Assembly: GCF_000003815.2 (NCBI RefSeq)
Contig: NC_049985.1
Location: forward strand, 1,515,410 to 1,579,409
Source: Branchiostoma floridae
Taxonomy: Eukaryota; Chordata; Leptocardii; Amphioxiformes; Branchiostomatidae
Reading direction: 5' to 3'
DNA: 64,000 nt
In this document: in pieces, positions 1-10,300 of the stretch
Numbering within the stretch: position 1 is the stretch's first letter
Layout of the letters: each line of letters begins with the position of its first letter
The notes under the pieces: model-generated
What the model saw: the letters and a program-made list of their open reading frames with translations, nothing else
What the model was told of the DNA's origin: nothing
The model's database searches: none
Made by a program: the position numbers and the translations under genes

Positions 1-342
1 GAGATACATCACCAATAGGAGTGCGTTTTGCTAGGGTTTAAAACAAATACAATGTAGTGGATCATCGTAATTCTTAAGACTGCACGGCAGTAATATGTGA
101 ACTGTAAAATTTGTACTATCGTTCGCACGTTTTTGTATTCTGTTAAGGTGATTTGTTATTTTCACAGGTCACTAGTGAATAAAAAACATATAAAAAAGGA
201 AATACAAAACGACGAATTAGACGGAAAAAAACACTTCATATTACAAACTAAAACTAAACTGTAATGATGAAATATTTTAGGCCCAAAATAACACCGCCGG
301 TGTTAACATCACCTTCTAGTAACACTTTCTTGTTTTTTTCAG

Positions 343-3300
343 GCCAACCTGTTGAACCCCGGTCCCGTCGTCTTTCTAATGTTGAGAGGATGTGCAGCCG
401 AAGACACATGTTCCACTAACCAAGCAACAGCAGGTATGTTGTTCTTGAATAGATATTAGAAAATCAAACTGTGCAGCTGCGTAGTGTCTCCCAGTACTGA
501 ATCACACTCCTAGTAGAGGTTAGGCCTATGCTTGGTTTGGACGTCTTTTTGGTGTTTTTATGTGTTGTCTATTTTGTCAGGGAAACCTGACAAAATAGCT
601 CGATAAACATGCATAAAAAGTCGGCAAAAGACCCTCTTCTTTGAGAATTATACTACATTGTATTTTGTAGAGTAGCATAATTGTTGTATACATTGCCATC
701 TTGTATTACATAAAGTCAAATATTTCTTATTGATGCTCTTTTTAACGGATATTCAATGAAAGAAAGACCGCAATCTTTTGCAAAGAAAATTGAAAACTGT
801 TAGAAGTTTTAGGTTTTTAGTTTAAAGTGGATAAGCACACAAACATTTCCGGTACGTTTATGTAGGTTAGACATCCCGGTAAATAATATTTAAAGACTTT
901 TCAATCTCTACAACCTGATTAAAAACGGAGCTCGATATTTACTTCCGGCGTTTCGAGTGATCCTTAGAAGTTAGTAAATTTGACATGTTCAACCTTTTTT
1001 CAGTTATATGTACTTGTTTTGAATTATTCTGTCAGTTCATTCTAGTGACAGTGAAGAAGAGTTATGGATGTCATTCGAAACGTACTGAAGTAAATCTCCG
1101 GGTTTTTTTTCAATATCCAGTTCTAGCGATTGAATTGTCTATAAATATCGTTTGTGTACATTTCATTCCTACATACAGTTCCATTTTCGCGGTTGCTGTC
1201 CGTATGGCCCTTGTCAGAGTATTAGCGGTGACTCTTGCTGTGTTTGATACTTGCATGTGCAAACCAGGGTATCATTCACCATCGATCACCCTCGGAAAAT
1301 TCACACCCTAACGTTTATGCTTTATTCTACAGTCCAGTCGCAGTGCTGTAACGACACCCTGTGCAACAATGCCAGCTTCGTGCCGACCACGGTACCTCCC
1401 ACCACCACGGAGACCACTCTAGTGACAACCCCACCCCAACCTACCTTCCTGCCGACCGAACCAGGACCTACCGTAGACACTACGCTCGAACCGACAGGTA
1501 CAGATGACGTTGGTACTACATTCTTAGCCATGACAGAGCTGTTTACCATAGAAGCGACCGAACCTACTGACGCCACCGATATTGGTACAACACTTCTATC
1601 CATGACTGAATATGACACAACAATAGACCTACAAACCGATGTAGCCACCCCACAAGAAACCCTTATGATGACAGAGCTGTTTACCACAGAAGCGACCGAA
1701 CCTACAGACTCCACCGACATTGGCACAACACTCCTATCCATGACTGAATATGACACCACAATAGATGAACAAACCGATGGAACTACCCAATACGAAACCC
1801 TAGCGATGACCGAGTTCTCTACTATCATGATAGAATCAACCGAAACCACATCGAACACAGAAGAGTACACAGTCGAAGCGACCGAAACGACGCTCGTCAC
1901 AGAGGAACTGGACTTAATGACTACAGACACCGCAGAGCTAGGTCCCACTTTCTTAACCATAACTGAATATGACACCACCATAGAACAGCAAACCGACGGA
2001 GCAACGTCTCTCGAAACAGAAGTGATGACCGAACTATCTACCATGGAAACGTCCGACACTACGCTAGGCACAGAGGAAACAGAACTGACCACAGTTGACG
2101 GCACAGAAACGATGATTGTCACGGAGCTAGAGGGAACAGACCCGATGGCTACAGACACCACAGACCTCGGTACTACAATCTTAGCGATGACACAATTCGA
2201 TGCCACCACAGATGAACCAACCACCGAAACCATTCCAACCGAAACTATGGTGATGACAGGGACAGGAGCTACCACAGAGGCGACCGATATTGGTACCACA
2301 CTCTTATCCGTGACAGAAGAGGACACAACCATAGACCAACAAACTGATGTAACCACCCCATTCGAAACACTAGTGATGACTGAGCTCTCTACCATTGAAA
2401 CGACCGAAACCACGCTCTACACAGAAGACTCCGGATTCACGACAGAAGAAACCACGCTCTACACAGAAGACCCAATATTCACGACAGAAGAAGCCACGCC
2501 CAACACAGAAGACTCAGAATTCACGACAGAAGAAACCACGCTCTACACTGAAGACTCGACATTCACTACAGAAAAAACCACGCCCAACACTGAAGACTCC
2601 GGATTCACTACAGACGAAACCACGCTCTACACAGAAGACTCCGGATTCACGTCGGAAGAAACCACGCTCTATACAGAAGACCCAGCATTCACGACAGAGG
2701 AAACCACGTTAAACACGGAAGACTCAGGATTCACGACAGACGAAGCCACGCCCAACACTGAAGACCCAGCACTCGCAACAGAAGGAACAGGACTAACAAC
2801 AACAGGTATTACCGATATCAGTACGCCTGTCTTAAGCATGACACAGTATGACACCACCATTTCAGACGAACAAACAGAACTAGTCACCCTGGTAACAACC
2901 CCACCCCGATCTCCCCTGCCCGAAACCTCACCGACGACCGAATCAGCAACCAACCCAGAATCGTCAGAGATGACGACAGAAGAGTTTTCTGATCTGACGA
3001 CAACCCCGCCTGAAATAACTACAGATATCACTGATACAGCTGGTACTACACTCTTATCTATGACACAATATGACACCACCCCAAACCAGCAAAGTGAGGA
3101 CACCACCTCAGCGGAAGGACCGGAGTTGACAACGATAGAGTTCCGGTCCACGGAACTATCAAAGACGTCATCTTTAGGTATCCCTGGCTTTGGTGTCACT
3201 GTTTATTGTGTAGTAGTATATATAACACCACAAAGGCTAAGTATCCACCCTACCCTTCAGAGGTATAGTTGATAAACCCCACCACCACCATCTACCTCAG

Positions 3301-5216
3301 TAGTCACCCAACCCTCAACTTGTTTTGACCAGCAATCACCCTTACACCGATAACCATAATCCAACTCAAACTACCACCACATCCACTTTTGACACCAGCT
3401 TTTGTTTGACGTTGGCAGTGGCCTAAAGCTATCTGTTCAAACTTCTTTCCATACAGATATGACGACTACACTCGGGACAGGGGTCACCACAGAAGGACCG
3501 ACCCAGGCTACACTCGGGACAGGGGTCACCACAGAAGGACCGACCCAGGCTACACTCGGGACAGGGGTCACCACAGAAGGGCCGACCCAGGCTACAGAAG
3601 GGACAGGGGTCACCACAGAAGGACCGACCCAGGCTACACTCGGGACAGGGGTCACCACAGAAGGACCGACCCAGGCTACAGAAGGGACAGGGTTCACCAC
3701 AGAAGGACCGACCCAGGCGACAGGAGGGTCAGGGGTCACCACAGAAGGACAGACCCAGGCTACAGGAGGGTCAGGGGTCACCACAGAAGGACCGACCCAG
3801 GCTACAGGAGGGTCAGGGGTCACCACAGANNNNNNNNNNNNNNNNNNNNNNNNNNNNNNNNNNNNNNNNNNNNNNNNNNNNNNNNNNNNNNNNNNNNNNN
3901 NNNNNNNNNNNNNNNNNNNNNNNNNNNNNTACAGGAGGGTCAGGGGTCACCACAGAAGGACCGATCCAGGCTACAGGAGGGTCAGGGGTCACCACAGAAG
4001 GACAGACGCAGGCTACAGGAGGGTCAGGGGTCACCACAGAAGGACAGACCCAGGCGACAGGAGGGTCAGGGGTCACCACAGAAGGACAGACCCAGGCTAC
4101 AGGAGGGTCAGGGGTCACCACAGAAGGACCGACCCAGGCTACAGGAGGGTCAGGGGTCACCACAGAAGGACCGACCCAGGCTACAGGAGGGTCAGGGGTC
4201 ACCACAGAAGGACAGACCCAGGCGACAGGAGGGTCAGGGGTCACCACAGAAGGACAGACCCAGGCTACAGGAGGGTCAGGGGTCACCACAGAAGGACAGA
4301 CTCAGGCTACAGGAGGGTCAGGGGTCACCACAGAAGGACAGACCCAGGCTACAGGAGGGTCAGGGGTCACCACAGAAGGACAGACTCAGGCTACAGGAGG
4401 GTCAGGGGTCACGACAGAAGGGTTGGGGCAAGGTTCCGAGGGATCTGAACAAACGTCTTCGTCCACCGCAGAAGCTAGTACAGGTACCACAGACTGTTCC
4501 GTTGCTGATCAATGCGAGAATATTAGAGCAATTTGCATCTATACTTAGCGAAGTATACAGTAGACCCCAAAAATGCATCAGCACCAGAAACATTATCATT
4601 CCCTTTATCTCAGCATTGCAGCTAGCCGCGGCGACTTCTTCATGGCTTCTCTTGCTTGCATGCTCTGATACGACTGCAAGCTACAGAAGCCTTGCATATT
4701 ACAACAGTCGCCGCGGCTACATTGCATGCAGTCAAGCACACAACTGACGGTACCCTTTGCCCTAATAAACTATCAACCTAAAGTGAACTTCCCCTCCTAT
4801 TATTGTTAAACCACTCTTTGCCAAAACTACCATTGATGGCGTGCTTCTGCCCACTTTTGACAATGAAAATAACACACTTTTATTTTTCAAACTCTACAGC
4901 AACAACAGATCCGGCTGCCACTGCATCATCACAACCACCTGCAGTCAACGGTACAACAGCAGCGGTCGCTGTCAATACAACAGCCAGTATCAACCAGCCA
5001 GAAGCAGGTGCGAACATCGGCCTCATCGTCGGCTGTACCGTGCCCGCCGTGCTGGGTCTTGCCGGGCTTGTATCTCTCGTCTACTTCCTCCTGAAGCGCA
5101 AGAAGATGGGGAAGGGCAAGATCCATCCCGGCGACTCGTACGGCGTCGATATCCCAGAAGCCGCACCGGAGAGCTACAAAGCTTTTGACCCGTCCTTCCG
5201 CAATTTCAGCGAGTGA
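343..5216 (+). CDS. Ly6/uPAR-like domain plus mucin stalk, single-pass membrane protein (5' partial)
   Basis: Four exons are supported: 343-433, 1333-3177, 3457-4483 and 4900-5216. All three internal introns are phase 1 and have GT/AG ends. The first exon ends a cysteine-rich module (RGCAAEDTC) and the next opens with [10 protein letters not shown], the CC-x4-CN signature that closes Ly6/uPAR three-finger domains; the earlier part of that domain lies left of the window. A very Thr/Ser/Glu-rich stalk of over 900 residues follows, containing two arrays of 14-residue repeats, as expected for an O-glycosylated mucin. The last exon encodes a hydrophobic helix (about [19 protein letters not shown]), a basic KRKK stop-transfer and a 35-residue tail ending NFSE. 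I infer a plasma-membrane type I mucin-like receptor or adhesion protein. The frame across the assembly gap cannot be checked. No known orthologue is recognised. Confidence 0.78.
434..1332 (+). other. Intron of the Ly6-mucin gene
   Basis: This phase-1 intron (GTATGT donor at 434, CTACAG acceptor at 1332) splits the Ly6-like module. It is AT-rich. The only structure seen is a perfect 12-bp hairpin at 570-597 with a GAAA loop. Reading frames within it lack coding character. Confidence 0.7.
2406..2783 (+). repeat. 42-bp coding repeat array 1 of the mucin stalk
   Basis: Nine tandem 14-codon units with the pattern [14 protein letters not shown] lie inside the large stalk exon. Units differ by a few residues (L/P, Y/N, D/K). 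The upstream part of the same exon has longer, looser repeats containing [13 protein letters not shown]. Confidence 0.9.
3468..4426 (+). repeat. 42-bp coding repeat array 2 of the mucin stalk (VNTR)
   Basis: Tandem 14-codon units of the form [14 protein letters not shown] are seen, eight complete before the gap and eleven after it. Unit-to-unit identity is much higher than in the array of the preceding exon, suggesting recent expansion and probably copy-number polymorphism. Confidence 0.92.
3830..3929. other. Assembly gap of exactly 100 N inside the repeat array
   Basis: One hundred Ns interrupt the 42-bp array. The coding frame before and after differs by one base if 100 is taken literally, so the length is a placeholder and the number of repeat units is unknown. 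Confidence 0.97.
4484..4899 (+). other. Last intron of the Ly6-mucin gene
   Basis: A phase-1 intron with GTACCA donor and CTACAG acceptor. Reading through the donor would give a short tail with a Cys pair and then a stop at 4546-4548, ending the protein without a membrane anchor; this could be an alternative secreted form, but nothing else supports it. Confidence 0.55.
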
Positions 5217-5820
5217 AACTGCTTCTTGCTCGGTTGAGAAAAAAATGCATCATAGTTGATTGATCAAACTACCAGAAGTGAGCCTGAACATAAACTGCTA
5301 ACGATATGTATGAAATGGCAAAGACATAAAACTGTATAAATTATACATGTATTGTATTGTATTGTATTGTATAAATGGTGCTGGCACCCTTAGTGTATTC
5401 TACACTGTAGTTAGATTTGACTGAATTATCTTTTCAATCAATAAGTCAGTCAGTTTGTTGTTTTAGACTGAGCATTTCAATGTTTACAGCTGTATAAGAA
5501 TGTCGTTTTGGCGTATTGTGAGTAGCTATGCAAAGGATGAATGTGAACCTTATTCCATTTCTGACAAGTCCACTGAGATACTTTTGAATCAATGTACAGA
5601 TGGTATAAGCTGTGTAAATATGCACTTAATATCTATTTGTAACACATTCACATTCATTGAAATAAGTTTGATGATTAACACTTTTTTCTGTCCAACTACG
5701 ACACAGCACGATATAAGTTTTCTTCATGAAAGATTAGTATTATATTTGGGGGAGACTGCTGGCGTTTTCAATAAAAACGGGTGCATGTTATGCAGTATTC
5801 AATAAAGATTGTATGTTAGA
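5217..5820 (+). other. 3' UTR of the Ly6-mucin gene with AATAAA signals
   Basis: Non-coding sequence follows the TGA stop. AATAAA hexamers occur at 5770-5775 and 5801-5806, the second being the likelier end of the transcript. A short reading frame at 5500-5805 is probably fortuitous. Confidence 0.6.
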
Positions 5821-6204
5821 ATTTCACCACATGACGCCTTGTGACGATTAATGACACGTAGCAACCAAAAAAAAAAAAGCAAGCATCATCTTTAATTGAG
5901 AAAGTACTGACAGTTTCGACCTCCTAGGACGTCTCACAAAGTACAATACAAGTACCTACTCCTTTTCAGCTAAGTGAAAAAAAGTATGAAATGAAAGGAA
6001 CTTGCGACCATGCCATTAACACATCGTTAACTTTGTTGCATTAAATCACTCTTACAGGTCTGTGAGAAGTGAAAATGAATAACAATACGCTCGTACAAGT
6101 ACAATAACGAATAATTATGATAAATTTTGGTCGGATAGTGCGGGAACTATATCGAAAAGAAGAGTCATTTGGTATATCAAATTGTCCCTTACCACAGTAA
6201 ATCG
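5821..6204. other. Intergenic region between mucin gene and SDR gene A
   Basis: Two converging genes meet here. I see an A-rich run near 5868-5879 and no gene or clear mobile element. Confidence 0.5.
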
Positions 6205-9200
6205 TTAACTTTCCGGTACCAAATCAATCTTAGACGTAAGGTAGTCCGTCAGCTTTGGCATCAGGGCCCCGAATTTGGTGAAGGGCCACATGATGAAGGG
6301 ATAGTAGACCTCCCGGGCTCGTGTGGCGCCTCCTCGCACAATGGACATGGCGGTCTGGTCTACCGGCGTCACTATGTCCAGCAGCTCTGGGGTACTCTGG
6401 AACAAACATGAATGGATAGATGGATCGATGAATAAGCAAGTGAGTGGATGAATAAATGATCTGAGCAGAGCCTTTGAAGGGACAACATGGCCATCAACTA
6501 GTTTTCACAACACTCCTTTAGAGCATAGAAGTAGCCAAATGGGAGGTAACGTTATGGTTGGTCTCGGGGTTTACCGGTCATTCTAAGTCCATGGTTGCAA
6601 ATGGTTTATAGCTTAAAACTAAACCACCACTACGCAAAAGTTAGGTGTGACAGGTTGTTCAATGCAATATAAATAGCTGCTGCCGCGCCGCATGCCTGCG
6701 AAGCTGGTGTGTTACGCCGAAGAGCAGTTATATACCGGCTATACTGATACAGATACAGTAATCTGGAAAAAATATAGCGTGCTAACTCGTCAGGCAAATT
6801 GTTCACCTACTTTCATCTTACCTGTAAGTTTTGAACGACTTTCGGAGTCCCTATGTACCCCAGCACGGCGAGAGTGACGGACACGTCCTGCCCCGCCTTC
6901 ATCAGTTCCACACGGAGCGAGCTGAAGAACCCGTCCAGACCGAACTTGGCGGAGCTGTAGAAGCTCAGGTTGGGCCACGGTATTTTACCTACAGATAGAA
7001 CACATGGAATGAGTAGAACATTTAGAATAAATGGAGCACAAGGAATGAATAGAACATGTACCATAGAATGAATAGAACACATAGAATGAATAGAACACAA
7101 AGAATGAATAAAACACTTGGAATAAATAGATTTCATAGGATGCATAGAACGCATGGAATTAATAGAAACCATGTTCGTGGAATAGAAAGTATATAATGTT
7201 ATATAGAATAGAAAAATAAGTATCAGGAAAAACTTCTTTAAACACAGTGTTTCTCTGCTTGATTTTTTATTGACTGTCTATTTCGACATGCAAACACTAT
7301 ACTGACTGGTTCTGCTCCGCATCCCAGCTAGGTGTCGCTACCTTCATATCTATGTCAGATTTACTACGTATTTTCAAAAAGTTTGTTAACGCTATTCACT
7401 AGGCCTGACTAGGGTTAATAATGTTCACTCTCAGTAGAAATTAAGTTAATTTTTAGCAAAAGGCAGATGTGTACGTGCTCGTCAAATGTTTGCCACGTGC
7501 ATCTAAGGCAAGCGATAGATGAACAGAAACTAATTATATTTACCGAAACCAGAGTTCACCACCACGATATGTCCTTTACTCTCCTTCAGCAGAGGCAGGG
7601 CCAGGGAGGCCAGCCGGACGTAACTGACCAGGTTGATGTTCAAATAGTCTTCAAAGAAGTCCATATCCGGGTCCTGGTCCCAAGACTTGCCCTCGTGAAA
7701 TTTGTCTTCTAGAGATTTATAATTGGACCCAACGTGGTTCAGAACCAAGTAGTCCAGCCTCCCTGGAAAACATGTAGAACATTATTGTTGATGTTAATTC
7801 AATATTAGGTAGTATATCTTGCTTTTAGATACAAGTTTGAACATGTTTTGTTGCGACATAGCCCAATTTAGCAAAAATGTGTAGTAAAAAGGTCCAAGGA
7901 CCCTTACAATAATGTTAACTTTGAACATGGTAACAAAGTATGTATCCAACGTGTGAATTTTACCAGATTTATCACCCGATTTGTGATATTATGGTCTGGT
8001 AGATACAAGACAAATACACCCTAACACAATGCGCCAAACGTCCGAAACTTAATCTCCTTACCAAATTTCTCCTTAGCTGTTTGAATGGTTCTCTCACAGT
8101 CCTCCGCCTTCCCCATGTCCCCGGCCACGTAGTGCGCCTCCTGGGCTCCCAGAGACACAGCTTTCGCTACAACCTCAGGGGAAAAGATACATCGACTTAA
8201 GCTCACCAAGACAATTGTCCAAGGATTCGTACGTGTCTTCTACCAAATTTATTGTATTCCCATACTTTAATTGTCTTACATGTCGGTAACCACCAAACTT
8301 TTCAATCTCTAGCGCCAGTAATGATTCACCAGGCTACTGAATCTATAAAGATAGCTAAATCTCTGAAAAGATGGTCTCTCACTTCTTTTAGCCTGTTCTC
8401 CCTCCTGGCTGTGATGAGAATCTTTGCTCCCAGCCGGGCGTACTGGTACGCCATCTCTTCGCCGATGCCGGTACTGCAGCCCGTGATGACAACTGTTGCA
8501 CCGCGGACAGATTCTGTGGGACAATGCCAACCTTGTCATACGCCAAGCATTATTTCATATATACGGTAAACGCCGAAAAAGGAGCAACTACTCAAGCCCG
8601 AAATCAAGAAAGCTCGGAGTAGAGATTCCCTGCTATGTTTTTTTTAAAGACAAACTCGCGTGAGAATGTTTTGTTTCTTGTTGCTAGTTTCATGACTTTT
8701 AGGTACAAAGTTAAATCGATTAAACTTATTGGTGCCATTCGTATATGCACTGTAACTGTCAGAAGACGTAAAATCCAAATGAATACTTTTCAGTACAGTA
8801 TTTAGACAATCAAGGCTTGTACAAAAAACTGTCAATAGGAATGTGCGTAAACCATACTAGAGAAAGTAAACTTACACAACTAATATTTACACGTACCGAC
8901 GCCATCGTAGAGCCAGTAATACAGTATATCCTGACGACTACAGTACTAACTACCACCCAAAATATTAAGCAATATCTCACTTGTTCGAAATACTTCAATA
9001 CTTTGTCAAAGGCAGAAACACGAAGCATTGCTCGCAACACTATGGTCTTACATGAGGACACGCCCACATTACGTATACGAAGGTAAACAAAGGGTTACTC
9101 GGTCCGGGCAACTAAGACGGAACAAGAAGAGGTCTCTGTCATTTTTGCAAGGCACAATCACAATTTACGCAAGATTTGTTGTTGTACCCTTCTAAAGAGG

Positions 9201-9479
9201 CTATCACAGAATCAACCGTTGACAAGAATCTTTACGGCTATAATTTCCTACACTAAATAGAGGAGCGCTGTACGACACATCTACGACTGTCTCAAATATG
9301 CCCTTAATAAGGCTCTGTACTTAACCTGTCCACTGGTATATATGCTTGTGTAGGCCTCTAGCTATAGAGGGGAATCGCAAAACCGACTTACTGGGATCGA
9401 AGCCATCGTAGTTCCAGTAGATTCCGACGGCAACGGCACAGAGTAACACCAACAAACTGGCCCTCAGTAGAGCCGACAT
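6205..9479 (-). CDS. SDR gene A: 11-beta-hydroxysteroid dehydrogenase 1-like
   Basis: Six exons on the minus strand, in transcript order 9392-9479, 8383-8513, 8062-8173, 7544-7762, 6822-6988 and 6205-6396, join to 302 codons plus stop. The ATG was chosen because it begins a hydrophobic N-terminal anchor ending in GIYWNYDGFDP, as in its paralogues. The Rossmann nucleotide-binding motif TGCSTGIG, the NH-x-G region after LDYLVLNH, the catalytic Ser (VVVNSGFG) and YSSAK are all present, followed by FGLDGFFSSLRVEL, characteristic of HSD11B1/HSD11B1L. I infer an ER-anchored NADP(H) oxidoreductase acting on steroid or other carbonyl substrates; the substrate is unknown. Its terminal exon is more diverged (DLVPES end) than those of B and D. 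It converges on the mucin gene. Confidence 0.85.
6999..7183. repeat. Minisatellite in intron 4 of SDR gene A
   Basis: Degenerate units of about 17 bp containing GAATGAATAGAACA are repeated roughly ten times just upstream, in transcript sense, of exon 5. No coding potential. Confidence 0.8.
8514..9391 (-). other. Intron 1 of SDR gene A
   Basis: AT-rich phase-1 intron between the anchor exon and the Rossmann exon. I see no element or conserved feature in it. Confidence 0.6.
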
Positions 9480-10275
9480 CGTGTGTATGTGTGTGTGTGT
9501 GTTTATACGGAGAATGAAGCAGTTGGGGGCAAAGGTGACTGGGGGCAAGCACCTGCTACATTTTTATTGACTCTCGCTTGACCCGTAAAGCCGGCGGGCG
9601 GCGTCATTTTACGTCAGACCCTGATGGCATGATCCCGTGTTAAATTCACGGTCGTGTTGTTTTTGGTTTAATTGCCGGTGAATTTCCACTGCCAAAAATG
9701 CGTTGTAACATGTGGTGTTATGTCTGGATAAATCATTTACCTTCCACACACAATGGATCAATATCAAGAAATGGTCTTGAACAACATATATATTCTTACA
9801 TTCCATTCTTTCGTATACAACATTCACATTTAAACATAGTAGAAATACATAGTTTTATAACTCAGCCCCATAAAGAATCCGCACCTCAATGATTACCTAC
9901 ATGTCCGCTAACCGATATCAGCTTCCATTATATCAGGCTATTTAAATGACAAAAAAAAGAGAAACATTTTAACATTTTACTAAGTTACCCTCAGCTCCTT
10001 TGTGACTTATCTTACATGGCGGAGCACATTCTCGATAATCTTGAATGTGTTTTTTTCTGTTAGCTGCCAAGGTAAATCATTAACTTTCAGGTAACTGAAT
10101 CATTAATTAAATCATTAACTTCTAGGTAACAAAATCATTAACTTCCTTGTAACCAAATCATCGACTTACAGGTAACCAGATCATTGACTTACAAGTAACT
10201 TAATCGTTAACTTACAAGTAACTAAATTGTTAACTTACCAGTAACTAGATCTTTGACTTACAAGTAAATAAACCA
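9480..10275. other. Spacer between SDR gene A start and SDR gene B end
   Basis: It holds the A promoter and 5' leader, which include a (TG)n run at 9484-9503 directly before the ATG, and, at its right end, the minisatellite that follows gene B. No TATA box is evident. Confidence 0.5.
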
Positions 10276-10300
10276 TTAACTTTCCGGTAGCATGTTAACC
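10065..10300. repeat. Minisatellite overlapping the 3' end of SDR gene B
   Basis: About nine degenerate units of 20-27 bp of the form GTAACTAAATCATTAACTT run from the 3' flank into the last codons of gene B. The unit matches the terminal coding sequence CCGGAAAGTTAATGATT read on the other strand, so the array seems to have grown from the stop-codon region. Confidence 0.75.

Noticed and set aside
1322-2413. Long minus-strand frame (363 codons) opposite the mucin stalk
   Set aside because: It is Val/Ser-rich, the exact complement of Thr-rich repeats, and has no domain or splice logic. The frames at 2669-3199, 3437-3826 and 3813-4289 are rejected for the same reason.
3468-4426. Regular direct repeats resembling a CRISPR array
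   Set aside because: There are no spacers: the 42-bp units are contiguous, coding and in a eukaryotic split gene.
7842-7893. Possible LINE tail resembling the one at 14600
   Set aside because: Only about 50 bp of weak similarity; too short to call an element.
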